38,186 nt of DNA from Kangiellaceae bacterium (lineage in GTDB: Bacteria > Pseudomonadota > Gammaproteobacteria > Enterobacterales > Kangiellaceae): assembly GCA_019090895.1 (NCBI GenBank), contig JAHRVB010000240.1, positions 1 to 38,186 on the forward strand, read 5' to 3'. The notes beneath the pieces are model-generated. The model was not told the origin of the DNA. It saw only the letters and a program-made list of their open reading frames with translations, and did not search any database. Of this stretch, positions 25,299-35,074 are shown piece after piece; position 1 is the stretch's first letter; the number at the start of each line of letters is the position of its first letter. A program made the translations under genes and the position numbers.

Positions 25299-27467
25299 AT
25301 GAATAAAAACATTTTCTTTATTTCTCTCGCCACCTTGCTATTTTCTTGCTCGCAAGAACCAACTTCACAAGAGTCATCTTCAGCAGTTCAGCCAATAATG
25401 GACAATCAGATCACTACCGTTAATTATCCAGAAACAAAGAAAGGTGATGTTGTCGATACTTATTTCGACACTAAAATATCGGATCCTTACCGCTGGTTGG
25501 AAGACGACTTAAGCTTAGAAACCGGTGAATGGGTCAAACAACAAAATGAAGTTACTTTTGGGTATTTAAAAAATATACCTTATCGCGAGCAACTCAAACA
25601 GCGATTGGAAAAATTATGGAATTACGAAAAAGTGGGTGCACCTTTTAAAGAAGGAAAGTATACCTATTTTTCAAAAAATGATGGTTTGCAGAACCAATAT
25701 GTTTACTATCGTCAACTTGGCGATGGAGAGCCTGAGGTCTTTCTCGATCCCAATCAATTTAGTAAAGACGGGACAACATCACTAGCCCAACTAAGTTTCT
25801 CTAAAGATGGTTCTGTTGTAGCTTATTCTATTTCTGAAGGCGGAAGCGATTGGCGAAAAATCATCATCATGGATGCTGAAACTAAACAACCTATGGAGTC
25901 AGCCCTTATTGACGTTAAGTTTTCGGGTATATCCTGGAAAGGCAATGAAGGATTCTACTACTCTAGTTATGACAAACCCGAAGGCAGCGAGCTTTCAGCA
26001 AAAACCGACCAACATAAACTCTACTATCATAAATTGGGAGACGCTCAATCTAAAGATCAACTCGTCTATGGCGGGATAGATGCTGAAAAACACAGATACA
26101 TTGGTGGTACAGTAACCCATGATGATCGTTATTTGATCATTTCTGGTTCAAACTCTACTTCAGGAAATGACCTTCGAATCAAAGATCTCACACAACCAGA
26201 CAGTAAGTTAATCACTATTGTCGGAAATTTTGATTTTGAAACCTATTTACTTGATAACAACGAGTCAAATCTTTTCCTAGTGACTAATTCAAATGCACCA
26301 AACCAAAAAATAGTCACGGTTGATGCATCAAAACCAACGCAAGAAAATTGGCTCGAATTTATTCCAGAAACCGAAAATGTTCTTAGTCCATCAACTGGGG
26401 GCGGGTATATATTTGCCGAGTACATGGTAAATGCAATATCTAAAGTCTACCAATATGATTATCAAGGTAACAAAATTAAAGAAATTCCTTTACCGGGCGT
26501 TGGTACCTTAAGTTCTTTAGGCGGCAAAAAGAAACAAACAACTCTCTATTATTCTTTTACCAATTATAAAACACCACCAACGATTTATTCATACGATGTA
26601 ACCAAAGGCGAATCGACAGTTTACCGTAAATCGGGAGCGGTATTTAATAGCGAAAATTATGTTTCAAAGCAGGTTTTCTACAGTTCGAAAGATGGTACAA
26701 AGGTACCAATGATAATTACTCATAAGAAAGATGTGGAGCTTAATGGGAAGAATCCAACAATCCTTTATGGCTACGGTGGGTTCAATGTTAGTTTAACACC
26801 GAGATTTAGCATCACTAATGCTGTCTGGTTAGAAAACGGTGGTATCTATGCTGTCCCTAACCTTAGAGGTGGTGGTGAGTATGGTCAGGATTGGCACCTC
26901 GCGGGCACTCAATTGAAGAAGCAAAATGTTTTCGATGATTTTATTGCAGCAGCAGAGTTTTTGATTGATGAGAAATACACATCAAGTAATTACTTAGCGA
27001 TCCGAGGCGGTTCCAACGGCGGATTATTAGTTGGCGCAGTAATGACCCAACGACCCGACTTAATGAAAGTGGCTTTACCTGCCGTCGGTGTACTCGATAT
27101 GCTGAGATACCACACCTTCACAGCTGGTGCGGGTTGGGGATATGATTATGGAACTGCTGAGCAAAGCCTTGCAATGTTCGAGTATTTGAAAGGATATTCT
27201 CCGGTTCATAATGTAAAGGCGGGGGTTCAATATCCAGCGACATTAATTACCACCGGCGATCATGACGATCGAGTGGTTCCCGCTCACTCATTTAAGTTTG
27301 CAGCGGAGCTACAATCGAAGCAAGCTAGTAATTCCCCTACTCTCATTCGAATCGAAACCAACGCTGGGCACGGAGCAGGCACACCAGTATCGAAAATAAT
27401 CGAACAATACGCTGATATTTATGGATTCACTCTGTTTAATATGGGGATTGAAAACCTATCTGAATAA
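25299..27467 (+). CDS. Prolyl oligopeptidase (S9A family), predicted lipoprotein
   Basis: Start set at 25299 (AAGGGA upstream, and a signal peptide starts at once). An earlier in-frame ATG at 25245 adds 18 non-signal residues. The 722-residue product opens [19 protein letters not shown], a likely lipobox ending at Cys17. A seven-bladed propeller region spans about 90-440, and the alpha/beta hydrolase domain follows. Catalytic Ser is S572 in RGGSNGGLL, Asp in DHDDRVVP and His H691 in NAGHGAG. It cleaves after proline in short peptides. PYRWLEDD near residue 63 is a family hallmark. Confidence 0.95.
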   Translation: MNKNIFFISLATLLFSCSQEPTSQESSSAVQPIMDNQITTVNYPETKKGDVVDTYFDTKISDPYRWLEDDLSLETGEWVKQQNEVTFGYLKNIPYREQLKQRLEKLWNYEKVGAPFKEGKYTYFSKNDGLQNQYVYYRQLGDGEPEVFLDPNQFSKDGTTSLAQLSFSKDGSVVAYSISEGGSDWRKIIIMDAETKQPMESALIDVKFSGISWKGNEGFYYSSYDKPEGSELSAKTDQHKLYYHKLGDAQSKDQLVYGGIDAEKHRYIGGTVTHDDRYLIISGSNSTSGNDLRIKDLTQPDSKLITIVGNFDFETYLLDNNESNLFLVTNSNAPNQKIVTVDASKPTQENWLEFIPETENVLSPSTGGGYIFAEYMVNAISKVYQYDYQGNKIKEIPLPGVGTLSSLGGKKKQTTLYYSFTNYKTPPTIYSYDVTKGESTVYRKSGAVFNSENYVSKQVFYSSKDGTKVPMIITHKKDVELNGKNPTILYGYGGFNVSLTPRFSITNAVWLENGGIYAVPNLRGGGEYGQDWHLAGTQLKKQNVFDDFIAAAEFLIDEKYTSSNYLAIRGGSNGGLLVGAVMTQRPDLMKVALPAVGVLDMLRYHTFTAGAGWGYDYGTAEQSLAMFEYLKGYSPVHNVKAGVQYPATLITTGDHDDRVVPAHSFKFAAELQSKQASNSPTLIRIETNAGHGAGTPVSKIIEQYADIYGFTLFNMGIENLSE

Positions 27468-27495
27468 AACTTAAACTATCTTATTGAAAGTCCTT

Positions 27496-27521
27496 TCCCT
27501 CACAAAGTGACTTGTGAGGGA
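27496..27521 (+). terminator. 10-bp hairpin after the oligopeptidase gene
   Basis: TCCCTCACAA (27496-27505) pairs exactly with TTGTGAGGGA (27512-27521), loop AGTGAC, 28 bases after the stop. The following ATTCTCTCCCTTT is only moderately T-rich, so it is a probable but not textbook terminator. Confidence 0.65.
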
Positions 27522-27658
27522 ATTCTCTCCCTTTGCCAACCTTGTGGCGGAACTTAACCGACCAGCATAATTCGACTTTATAATACGGATAATGCAATGT
27601 AGAATCCGCCATTACTTATTTTTAACCCATTGATTTTTCAATAGAGGAAAAAATTCAC

Positions 27659-28837
27659 ATGGTCATAAAACCCAAAGTCCGTGGCTTCATTTGCACTAAT
27701 GCACATCCTGTAGGCTGTGCCGTTAGTGTTCAAGAACAGGTTGAATACGTTAAACAGCAAGGTGAATTATCCAATAAGCCAAAAAATGTGCTTGTGATTG
27801 GTTGTTCGACAGGATATGGATTGGCTTCTCGAATTACTTCGGCCTTTGGAGCCGGCGCTAAAACTTTGGGAATTTGCTTTGAAAAACCGCCCACAGAACG
27901 AAAGACTGGGACAGCTGGTTGGTATAATACTGCAGCTTTTCATCAACAAGCTGAACAAGCTGGACTGTATGCAAAAACCATTAATGGCGATGCATTTTCT
28001 CATCCGATAAAAGATCAAACGATTGAGATGATTAAACTAGATATGGGTAAAATCGATTTGGTTATCTATAGTTTGGCATCTCCAAGGCGAACCGATCCTG
28101 ATACCGGCGAAGCGTATGTATCGACCCTAAAACCGGTTGGTGAGCCAGTGGTATCAAAAACATTTGATACCAGTAAAAAAATCGTTCATGAAATTTCTCT
28201 TGAGTCCGCAAATCAAGACGAAATTGATAACACCATCAAAGTAATGGGCGGTGAAGATTGGGAACTATGGATTAAGCGTCTCAGTGAAGCGGGCGTATTA
28301 GCTGAAAACTGTGTGACTTCATCCTATACCTACATAGGCAAGGAATTAACTCAACCAATTTACGGCCATGCAACGATTGGCAAGGCTAAAGAAGATTTAG
28401 ATCGGGCCTCTGCCAGCTTGAATAAAGGATATGCTTCGATAGGCTTGAAGGCTTACGTTACATCGCTTAAGGCGGTTGTCACACAGGCTAGCTCTGCGAT
28501 TCCGGTAATGCCTCTTTATATCTCCTTAATGTACCAAGTAATGAAAGATGAAAGTTGCCATGAAGGAGTCATCGAGCAAATTTATGGACTGTTCAATACT
28601 CTTCTACTTGAAGAGAATCCAAAACTAGATGATACCAAGCGACTTAGAATGGATGGCGTTGAAACCAATGATTACATCCAAGGCAAAATTAAAGCGATTT
28701 GGCCATCGGTAACAACAGAGAATTTTGACGAATTAGGCGATTATAACGGTTACAACCAAGATTTCTTGAAATTGTTTGGTTTTGCGTTTGATAACGTTGA
28801 TTACGATCAAGACGTCGATCAGCAAGTTAGCTGGTAA
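27659..28837 (+). CDS. fabV: Enoyl-ACP reductase, FabV type (NADH-dependent)
   Basis: The protein has 392 residues, close to the usual 400. MVIKPKVRGFICTNAHPVGC at the start and VLVIGCSTGYGLASRI at about 45-60 (NADH-binding loop) are hallmarks. The catalytic pair is Y235-x8-K244 in YGHATIGKAK, the spacing that separates FabV from FabI (Y-x6-K). It reduces enoyl-ACP in the last step of fatty-acid elongation and is intrinsically insensitive to triclosan. A TATAAT box occurs near 27577-27583. It is a single-gene unit with a strong terminator. Confidence 0.97.
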   Translation: MVIKPKVRGFICTNAHPVGCAVSVQEQVEYVKQQGELSNKPKNVLVIGCSTGYGLASRITSAFGAGAKTLGICFEKPPTERKTGTAGWYNTAAFHQQAEQAGLYAKTINGDAFSHPIKDQTIEMIKLDMGKIDLVIYSLASPRRTDPDTGEAYVSTLKPVGEPVVSKTFDTSKKIVHEISLESANQDEIDNTIKVMGGEDWELWIKRLSEAGVLAENCVTSSYTYIGKELTQPIYGHATIGKAKEDLDRASASLNKGYASIGLKAYVTSLKAVVTQASSAIPVMPLYISLMYQVMKDESCHEGVIEQIYGLFNTLLLEENPKLDDTKRLRMDGVETNDYIQGKIKAIWPSVTTENFDELGDYNGYNQDFLKLFGFAFDNVDYDQDVDQQVSW

Positions 28838-28891
28838 GCTGTAGAGGCAATAGATTTATTAGTTCGAAAGGCACTCAAATAGCGACTAACT

Positions 28892-28927
28892 TCCCCTTAT
28901 TTGGTTTCATTTAAGGGGATTTTTTTT
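28892..28927 (+). terminator. Intrinsic terminator of fabV
   Basis: TCCCCTTA (28892-28899) pairs with TAAGGGGA (28912-28919) over a 12-base loop, followed by eight T residues. It ends transcription 80 bases after fabV. Confidence 0.92.
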
Positions 28928-28952
28928 GTCTGTTTGATTTTCCCCCCCTCGT

Positions 28953-28971
28953 TCAGCTAGAGTTAAGCTGA
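28953..28971. repeat. Short inverted repeat upstream of the DUF3300 gene
   Basis: TCAGCT-AGAGTTA-AGCTGA, 6-bp arms with a 7-base spacer, sits about 60 bases before the DUF3300 start, within its likely promoter region. It could be an operator. No regulator is suggested by context. Confidence 0.35.
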
Positions 28972-29033
28972 CAGTGCAATAATGACGTATCATTGGGCGG
29001 AAAAGCCAGCAACAGTATGTAAAGGTGGTATCT

Positions 29034-30464
29034 ATGAACAAATTAATGGTTTTGCTTAGCGCAATATTTCTACTCTTTACAACAAATTATATCTCCGCTG
29101 AACAAGCTCAGCAGCAAGATATAGAACCATTTAGTGAAGCAGAACTCGAACAAATTCTCGCGCCAATCGCACTTTATCCAGACACTATTCTTTCGCATAT
29201 CCTTATCGCGGCAACTTACCCGTTAGAAGTTATTCAAGCAGAGCGTTGGACCAATAAAAATACAGATTTAGAAAGCTCTTCAGCGGTAGAAGCTGTCGAG
29301 GGTATGGAATGGGATCCAAGCGTTAAAGCACTCGTGGCTTTTCCTCAAGTGTTACAAAGATTAAGTGAAAATCTGGATTGGACACAAAAATTGGGCGATG
29401 CATTCCTGCAAAACGAAGAAAAACTACTGGCGAGTGTGCAAGCCCTTCGTCAAAGAGCCTATCGAAGCGGCAATCTCGATAAAATGGACAAAGTGTCAGT
29501 AACCCATGACCAAGATTCTATCGTCATAGAGCCTATTGAGCGAGAAGTAGTCTATGTTCCCTATTATGATACTCGGGTCGTTTATGGCCCTTGGCATTGG
29601 TCCCGCTATCCGCCTGTGTATTGGTACCATTCTCGACTATCGCACCATTCACATAACCCATTTTTTTGGGGACCAAGCATTCATGTTTCTTTCGGCTTTC
29701 ATTTCAGTTCATTCCATTGGTATGACCGTCATCTGGTCAGAATTCCATGGCATCATTATCGCCCACACCACTACTATGATCGTCATGAAATTATGCGACA
29801 CCAGCACGCTCGCCGCTGGGCACATAACCCGAGCCACCGTCGTGGTGTTTCGTATCGCAGTGTAACTGTGCGAAATAGATACAGTAGCAATCGAGCTAGC
29901 CAGAACGAAATTAGGCAACATCGCGATGAGCAGCGCGTTAATACTAGTCGCAGATCGTTAAGCACAAGGGATAACCGCAACGAGCGAGTATCCTCAAATT
30001 CAAGGAATGAAGTTAGAACTAACAGAAATATTCGCGTCACATCGTCTGAGCGTATAAGGGATGAGTTACGAGATGGCCGGATAAGTATCAAGGAAAGAAA
30101 CGCTCGCCCAACTAACATTGTCACACGCGATAGAAACAGGGCAACAGAAACTCGCCCTACAAATTTAGGAGCTAATAACCGTCCTGCCCACAATACGACA
30201 AGAAATAGGGAAAACCGCCGTTTGGAGACACCAAACGTTATACCACAAAGACGAGTAGAGCCAGTACGACAAGCTCCGACGAAACAGCCCGAAGTTAGGA
30301 GAGAAACTCGTGATAACAATTCTTCTTCGAGCTCTAATCGAAGTAGTTCTCGTCAATCATCGAGCAATCGATCATCAAATCGAACGACTTCAAAAAAGAA
30401 CTCATCAAGAAATAGCTCATCGCATTCAAGCCGAAGTGGCCGCTCAAAAAAGAGAGATAACTAA
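29034..30464 (+). CDS. DUF3300-family secreted protein with basic Ser/Arg-rich tail
   Basis: Start at ATG 29034, with AAAGGTGG 5-6 bases upstream; an in-frame GTG at 29025 lies within that site. The product has 476 residues with a signal peptide (residues about 1-22). The DUF3300 core covers about 30-190 (FSEAELEQILAPIALYPDTILSHILIAATYPLEVI, then PQVLQRLSENLDWTQKLGDAF). A His/Tyr/Trp-rich segment at about 180-265 follows (HWSRYPPVYWYHSRLSHHSH and similar). The last 200 residues are low-complexity Arg/Asn/Ser, ending in SSRSGRSKKR, and must be disordered and highly positive. The family is exported and of unknown function. Confidence 0.88.
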   Translation: MNKLMVLLSAIFLLFTTNYISAEQAQQQDIEPFSEAELEQILAPIALYPDTILSHILIAATYPLEVIQAERWTNKNTDLESSSAVEAVEGMEWDPSVKALVAFPQVLQRLSENLDWTQKLGDAFLQNEEKLLASVQALRQRAYRSGNLDKMDKVSVTHDQDSIVIEPIEREVVYVPYYDTRVVYGPWHWSRYPPVYWYHSRLSHHSHNPFFWGPSIHVSFGFHFSSFHWYDRHLVRIPWHHYRPHHYYDRHEIMRHQHARRWAHNPSHRRGVSYRSVTVRNRYSSNRASQNEIRQHRDEQRVNTSRRSLSTRDNRNERVSSNSRNEVRTNRNIRVTSSERIRDELRDGRISIKERNARPTNIVTRDRNRATETRPTNLGANNRPAHNTTRNRENRRLETPNVIPQRRVEPVRQAPTKQPEVRRETRDNNSSSSSNRSSSRQSSSNRSSNRTTSKKNSSRNSSSHSSRSGRSKKRDN

Positions 30465-30476
30465 CAGCGACTTATG

Positions 30477-31733
30477 CTAACTTTCAACCTCTTGATTATT
30501 CTCGTCTCCTTTAGGCTCGAGACTTACTTTCGGCTCAAGACTGAGCCCTGACGAAGAATTGCTAGAAGGTTTGGTTTTAGCCGTTGAAGCAGCAACTGGT
30601 TGAGCTGAACTTGCTTGATTTGTAGCTTGGGTAGATTTGTTTGTGGTATTTTTTACAGGAGCGGGAGGTTTTTTATTCCCCGACAATTTTATTTTCAATG
30701 CCAAGTTATTCTTTGAATCAGCATTTTTAAGCGCTTCCTCATAAGATATTTTCCCTTCGTTGTACAGATTTAACAACGCAGTATCAAAAGTCATCATTCC
30801 TGACGTTTCTGACTTCGACATCACCTCTTTAATTTCACCTATTTCACCACGTTTTATTAAGTCACAAACGCGAGGAGAACCCAGTAAAATTTCAATCGCA
30901 GCACATCGTTTTCCATCAACAGTGGGTATAAGTCTCTGCGAGATAAACGCTTGTAAATTGAGAGATAAATCTAAGAATAGTTGCTTGTGTCGTTCCTCAG
31001 GGAAGAAATTGATCACCCTGTCTAACGCTTGATTGGCATTGTTAGCATGCAGAGTCGAAATACATAAATGTCCAGTTTCCGCGAAAGCTAGAGCATGTTC
31101 CATCGTTTCTTGATCGCGAATTTCGCCAATTAAAATAACATCAGGTGCTTGACGTAAGGTGTTTTTCAAAGCATCTTCGTAACTGTCTGTATCTACGCCC
31201 ACTTCTCGCTGGTTAACGATTGACTTCTTGTGTCGGTGAACAAACTCGACGGGATCTTCAATAGTAATAATATGCCCAGAAGAATTGGAATTTCTATAAT
31301 CGATTAAAGAAGCTAAAGAGGTTGATTTACCAGAGCCCGTGCCACCGACAAACAATATCAGTCCTCGTTTTTGCATAACCAATTTAGGTAAGATATCTGG
31401 TAAATTGAGGGAACGCCAGTTAGGAATATCGACTTTTATGGCCCGTATAACCATCGAAACCTGATTTCTCTGCTTGAATATATTGACTCGAAAACGCCCC
31501 ACATTAGTTTGTGATATAGCCAAGTTCATTTCAGGCTTTTTCTCAAAATCAGCTTTTTGCTCTTCGTTCATTATATTGTTGGCTATCGCTTCAACTTCGC
31601 CCGGGTGCATGATCTTGCGATCGATAGCCATTAATTTGCCGTGAAATTTGGCACTTGGGGGAGCTCCGGTTGAAAGGAACAGATCGGAGCCGTCTTTTTC
31701 CGCCAATATTCTGAGATAATCGTCAAATTCCAT
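30477..31733 (-). CDS. pilU: Type IV pilus retraction ATPase PilU
   Basis: The protein has 418 residues. The N-terminal PAS-like domain (MEFDDYLRILAEKDGSDLFLSTGAPPSAKFHGKL) is PilU-like, with Walker A GGTGSGKST at about 129-137, an acidic box IITIEDPVEFVH, Walker B DVILIGEIRDQETM and the His box AETGHLCISTLHAN. Residues 345-418 form an added low-complexity tail (PAPVKNTTNKSTQATNQ..., with SLEPK twice). PilU assists PilT in pilus retraction at the inner-membrane platform. No pilT is seen in the window. The gene faces away from two small genes on its upstream side. Confidence 0.95.
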   Translation of the reverse strand: MEFDDYLRILAEKDGSDLFLSTGAPPSAKFHGKLMAIDRKIMHPGEVEAIANNIMNEEQKADFEKKPEMNLAISQTNVGRFRVNIFKQRNQVSMVIRAIKVDIPNWRSLNLPDILPKLVMQKRGLILFVGGTGSGKSTSLASLIDYRNSNSSGHIITIEDPVEFVHRHKKSIVNQREVGVDTDSYEDALKNTLRQAPDVILIGEIRDQETMEHALAFAETGHLCISTLHANNANQALDRVINFFPEERHKQLFLDLSLNLQAFISQRLIPTVDGKRCAAIEILLGSPRVCDLIKRGEIGEIKEVMSKSETSGMMTFDTALLNLYNEGKISYEEALKNADSKNNLALKIKLSGNKKPPAPVKNTTNKSTQATNQASSAQPVAASTAKTKPSSNSSSGLSLEPKVSLEPKGDENNQEVES

Positions 31734-31876
31734 AGATAATTTCTTCAGTCAAATTACTTGTTAGAGTTAAGTAGATTAGTAAGTATAGACAGAATTTAGA
31801 ACTGGTTAGATTATTATTGAAAGGCCTAACTATCAAACAAATAAGTGACACACATTAAAAACTGTGGGATTGTTAT

Positions 31877-32407
31877 TTATTTGACTGAATCCATGTAAAA
31901 ATAGAGCACAAACATCGCTCCGGAAAGGATTAGGCTAAACCAGACAATGCGTTTTAGTGGGTTACTCTGTTTAGTATCTTTCATCCCGCTTTCTAACTTT
32001 TGTGCTTCAATCATGGCTTTCGCGAGTTTAATACGAGACTGCATTTGCTCATCGTACTCTTCTTGATTGGCGGGAGTCGCTTGCTGCATATTTTTAACTG
32101 CGACAACGTCGTCGGAATCAGATTCTGAAATAAACGAAGGAAGCGCAATATCTGATAGCCTTATTCCTGACTCAACACTTGGAACTAGAACCGCTTCAGC
32201 GCCTATTTTCAGCAGGTTTTTTTGCCACTGTTCAGCTTGCTGCTTATTGAGGGACTTTTTGAGTGTAATTCGTTTTCCGCTAAATAATCGAGCAACTTTA
32301 TCATTCGGTATCTTCAAATGAGAAATAAAATTTTGCCTCACTTGAGAATCGGAAAAACCGTTTAGTACAGCACCAGCGTAAACAACATCGAAAACTTTTT
32401 GAGACAC
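31877..32407 (-). CDS. Small membrane-anchored protein with the DUF805-associated N-terminal domain
   Basis: Translation starts at a GTG at 32407 with AAAGGAG 8 bases upstream. The product has 176 residues. The first 75 residues (VFDVVYAGAVLNGFSDSQVRQNFISHLKIPNDKVARLFSGKRITLKKSL, then QWQKNLLKIGAEAVLVP) match the domain found in front of DUF805 membrane proteins and related orphans. A long linker and a coiled-coil-like stretch (SRIKLAKAMIEAQKLES) lead to a single C-terminal TM (about 155-172), a tail-anchored layout. It lies between pilU and the DUF4404 gene on the same strand. Function unknown. Confidence 0.75.
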   Translation of the reverse strand: MSQKVFDVVYAGAVLNGFSDSQVRQNFISHLKIPNDKVARLFSGKRITLKKSLNKQQAEQWQKNLLKIGAEAVLVPSVESGIRLSDIALPSFISESDSDDVVAVKNMQQATPANQEEYDEQMQSRIKLAKAMIEAQKLESGMKDTKQSNPLKRIVWFSLILSGAMFVLYFYMDSVK

Positions 32408-32459
32408 TCCTAAACTCCTTTTGGAAAAATCGCGTGTTCGTTAATTAAGAATTTTCGCT

Positions 32460-32729
32460 TCATACACCGCTTTTTGCTAACAAATCTGAAATCCTACCGA
32501 TTATACTGGTTAGTTGAGGGTGTCTTATCTCAAACTGATCAATTGTTTGTTGTAGTTTTTTTGTTAAGAATTCATCTGCGGGTAAGTGATCTTCCTCTTC
32601 ACTAAGCATATTTCTAATAAATTGTGTGAGCGCGGTTGTTTTATCCCGATGGTATTCATCAATATCATGGTCTTCGTCGAGTTGCTGATCCAACTCGCTG
32701 AGTATTTGAACCATCTGTTGTCGATTCAT
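32460..32729 (-). CDS. DUF4404-family small protein
   Basis: The ATG at 32729 has GGAGG 6 bases upstream and starts MNRQQMVQILSELDQQLDEDH, as family members do. The in-frame ATG at 32801 would prepend 24 unrelated residues. The 89-residue product is acidic and mostly helical, with HLPADEFLTKKLQQTIDQFEIRHPQLTSIIGRISDLLAKSGV at the end. It is a cytoplasmic protein of unknown role. It lies 52 bases upstream of the GTG-started tail-anchored gene and may form a small operon with it. Confidence 0.85.
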   Translation of the reverse strand: MNRQQMVQILSELDQQLDEDHDIDEYHRDKTTALTQFIRNMLSEEEDHLPADEFLTKKLQQTIDQFEIRHPQLTSIIGRISDLLAKSGV

Positions 32730-32981
32730 ATTAGCCTCCAAGACTTGTTTACAATAATAGATGTTCAAATAATAGTACATTCTTTTTGTAAATCCATCCA
32801 TAGAGTTTCACTCGACAATTGAAAATGGCCAACAGACTCTCTATTAAAATTAGAGAATTAACCTAGATAAAGTATGAGTGTTGATTTTATTAACAATAAT
32901 ATTGCTGGTTAATATTGCACTAGAACATCCTCCATAGCCCTGTTATTCTGCTCGGCCTTATTTAACAATCGACTAATCTTA

Positions 32982-34922
32982 ATGCATTCTTGTTGTACCA
33001 TTTCAATATTATTTTCGCTTCTCGCAAGTGTATCTTTTCCGATTTCTTCTGCAGAAATGGTGAACGAAAAAGATACGTCAGGAACAGAGATGGTAAATAA
33101 AGATAGTTCGAATGAATCGACATTGATAATTACTCATCGAAAAATCCCCATGGCGGGCTTACAACCGACCACCCGAGCCCGCTCAGCGGTCGAAGTATCC
33201 GAACAAATAGCCCCGCCAACAACCCTTACTAACCTAATTACTGCGACACCGGGAGTCGCTGAAAATAGCCAACCAGGCATCTATCAAGTCGTGTCAATTA
33301 GGGGGGTATCAGGACAACGCATATTAAATTTTGCAGACGGTATAAAACTCAACGGCGAAAGACGAGCGGGCGTGGCAGCTTCATTCATTGACCCGCTATT
33401 ATTAGAGCATGTCGAAGTGATTAGAGGCCCGACCTCAACGTTCTATGGCTCAGGAGCCATTGGCGGAATAACTGAAATGCGCTTTGCTCAAACAGAAGGA
33501 TTAGATGCTGCGACAGGATTAAAAACCGCAGGAAACGAAAGCTATCAACTTGTGAGCGCTGGCAATGGGTCGAGTACGGCATCCTTTGTGCACCGGCAGG
33601 CAAAAAATAGTAAGGACGTAGCCAACAACGAGCTTAATACACATTTTGAACAAACAGCGAGTTACCTTCAGACAGGCTGGTCAACAGAAAACCTATTAGT
33701 CGACCATTGGTTGTTTAATTCAAAAGGTAATGATCTAGGCCGCTCAAACAGTCGATATCCAGACAGAGTAGTGAATGTGCCGAAAGAACAACATTTATTA
33801 TTTCAAAGCGCCTTGACCCATAAGGATTCATGGTCTCTCGATTTTTCCTTACATGATCAAAGTATCACCACCCAAACACTTAGGCCGGAGGATTCTTTAA
33901 CCGAAGTAAAAACATCATCTTTAGATTGGGCTGCAAACTGGCAAACTGCATGGGAATTCGAGAACGAATCTATCATGGTAGGCATTGACTACAACCGCCG
34001 TCATCAGGTCAATATCAAAGAAAGCGCAGTCGATTTAGTTGACGGAGAACTACGGTTTTCACACACTCTAATTAATGGAGAATTAGATGAAACGGCTTTG
34101 TTTTATGCACATCACAAGCAATTTGCAGGTTATCGACTCCAAGTTGGCGGCCGATACACTCATCAACAAAGTGGGCAAAGCTCTAGTGACACGACGCACA
34201 ATAAAGCCCTAACTGGATTTGCTGGAATTTCAATTGAAATAAACGACCATTGGGAATTTAACACCAATGTTGGAAATTCGTTTCGTTTTGCATCCTTAAC
34301 AGAACGCTTTTTTAGTGGTACGACTGCAAGAGGCTTCATCCAAGGCAATCCAGAGTTAAAACCTGAGCAAGCACTTACCTACGACTTAGGAGTCTACTGG
34401 CAAGCCTCTGAGCAACACTTAAACGCCAATTGGTTTGTTACCCACTTTAGTGACTATATTGAGCGAGTCGCTATCGATGAAGAGCACTTAACTTATATAA
34501 ATCAAGAAGATGGAACGATAAAAGGGTTGGAAATAGAGTATAAGAACGATTTATCTCAGCAGCTTACATTTAGCTGGATCGCCACGTTTATTAGCGGCAA
34601 GAATTCGTTAGGTAATAATATCGCAGATATTCCTAGTAATCGTACTCTGCTAAACCTTAATTACAGGCGAGAGCGATATTCCCTAAATTTCGATGTGCAA
34701 CATCGATTCAAAAAGAAACGAGTAGGTAACGGAGAATTACCGAGCCAAGCTGCGACTATTGCCGACTTCTCTTTCTCATTTAATCTCAATGAAGAGTGGC
34801 AGACCTACCTCTCGGTCGAAAACATATTAGATGAATCTTATGTCAGTTCAACGGATGACCTTGCTACTTTGTCTGAAGGCAGAAATTTCGGCATAGGAAT
34901 CCGATGGCAACGACCTCACTAA
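32982..34922 (+). CDS. TonB-dependent outer-membrane receptor
   Basis: The protein has 646 residues with an N-terminal signal (about 1-24). The plug domain is at about 70-170: TTLTNLITATPGVAENSQPG, VSIRGVSGQRILNFADGIKLN and HVEVIRGPTSTFYGSGAIGG. The 22-strand barrel follows, with the usual NPELKPEQALTYDLGVYWQ and NILDESYVSS segments and a C-terminal GIGIRWQRPH. STLIITHRK near residues 45-53 may serve as the TonB box. The receptor imports an iron complex, cobalamin or other scarce ligand; which one cannot be told, and no transport partner is adjacent. The ribosome site before the ATG is weak, so the start is less certain. Confidence 0.93.
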   Translation: MHSCCTISILFSLLASVSFPISSAEMVNEKDTSGTEMVNKDSSNESTLIITHRKIPMAGLQPTTRARSAVEVSEQIAPPTTLTNLITATPGVAENSQPGIYQVVSIRGVSGQRILNFADGIKLNGERRAGVAASFIDPLLLEHVEVIRGPTSTFYGSGAIGGITEMRFAQTEGLDAATGLKTAGNESYQLVSAGNGSSTASFVHRQAKNSKDVANNELNTHFEQTASYLQTGWSTENLLVDHWLFNSKGNDLGRSNSRYPDRVVNVPKEQHLLFQSALTHKDSWSLDFSLHDQSITTQTLRPEDSLTEVKTSSLDWAANWQTAWEFENESIMVGIDYNRRHQVNIKESAVDLVDGELRFSHTLINGELDETALFYAHHKQFAGYRLQVGGRYTHQQSGQSSSDTTHNKALTGFAGISIEINDHWEFNTNVGNSFRFASLTERFFSGTTARGFIQGNPELKPEQALTYDLGVYWQASEQHLNANWFVTHFSDYIERVAIDEEHLTYINQEDGTIKGLEIEYKNDLSQQLTFSWIATFISGKNSLGNNIADIPSNRTLLNLNYRRERYSLNFDVQHRFKKKRVGNGELPSQAATIADFSFSFNLNEEWQTYLSVENILDESYVSSTDDLATLSEGRNFGIGIRWQRPH

Positions 34923-35074
34923 ATAAGAGTCAATGTCACTTTTGATGATTATTTCAAATCTACGATAAGTATAAAGCATCCCTAAATCGACCTGATAAAT
35001 TCAAATTTTTGCACTAGACTTAACACATAGTAATCTTATTGATTAATTGTCTAATGATTGAAAGGGAAAACTCA

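Noticed and set aside
29783..30319. 178-codon open frame on the minus strand inside the DUF3300 gene
   Set aside because: It lies antisense to the Arg/Ser-rich tail, whose skewed codons keep the opposite frame open. It has no ribosome site and a Leu/Arg/Ser composition typical of shadows.
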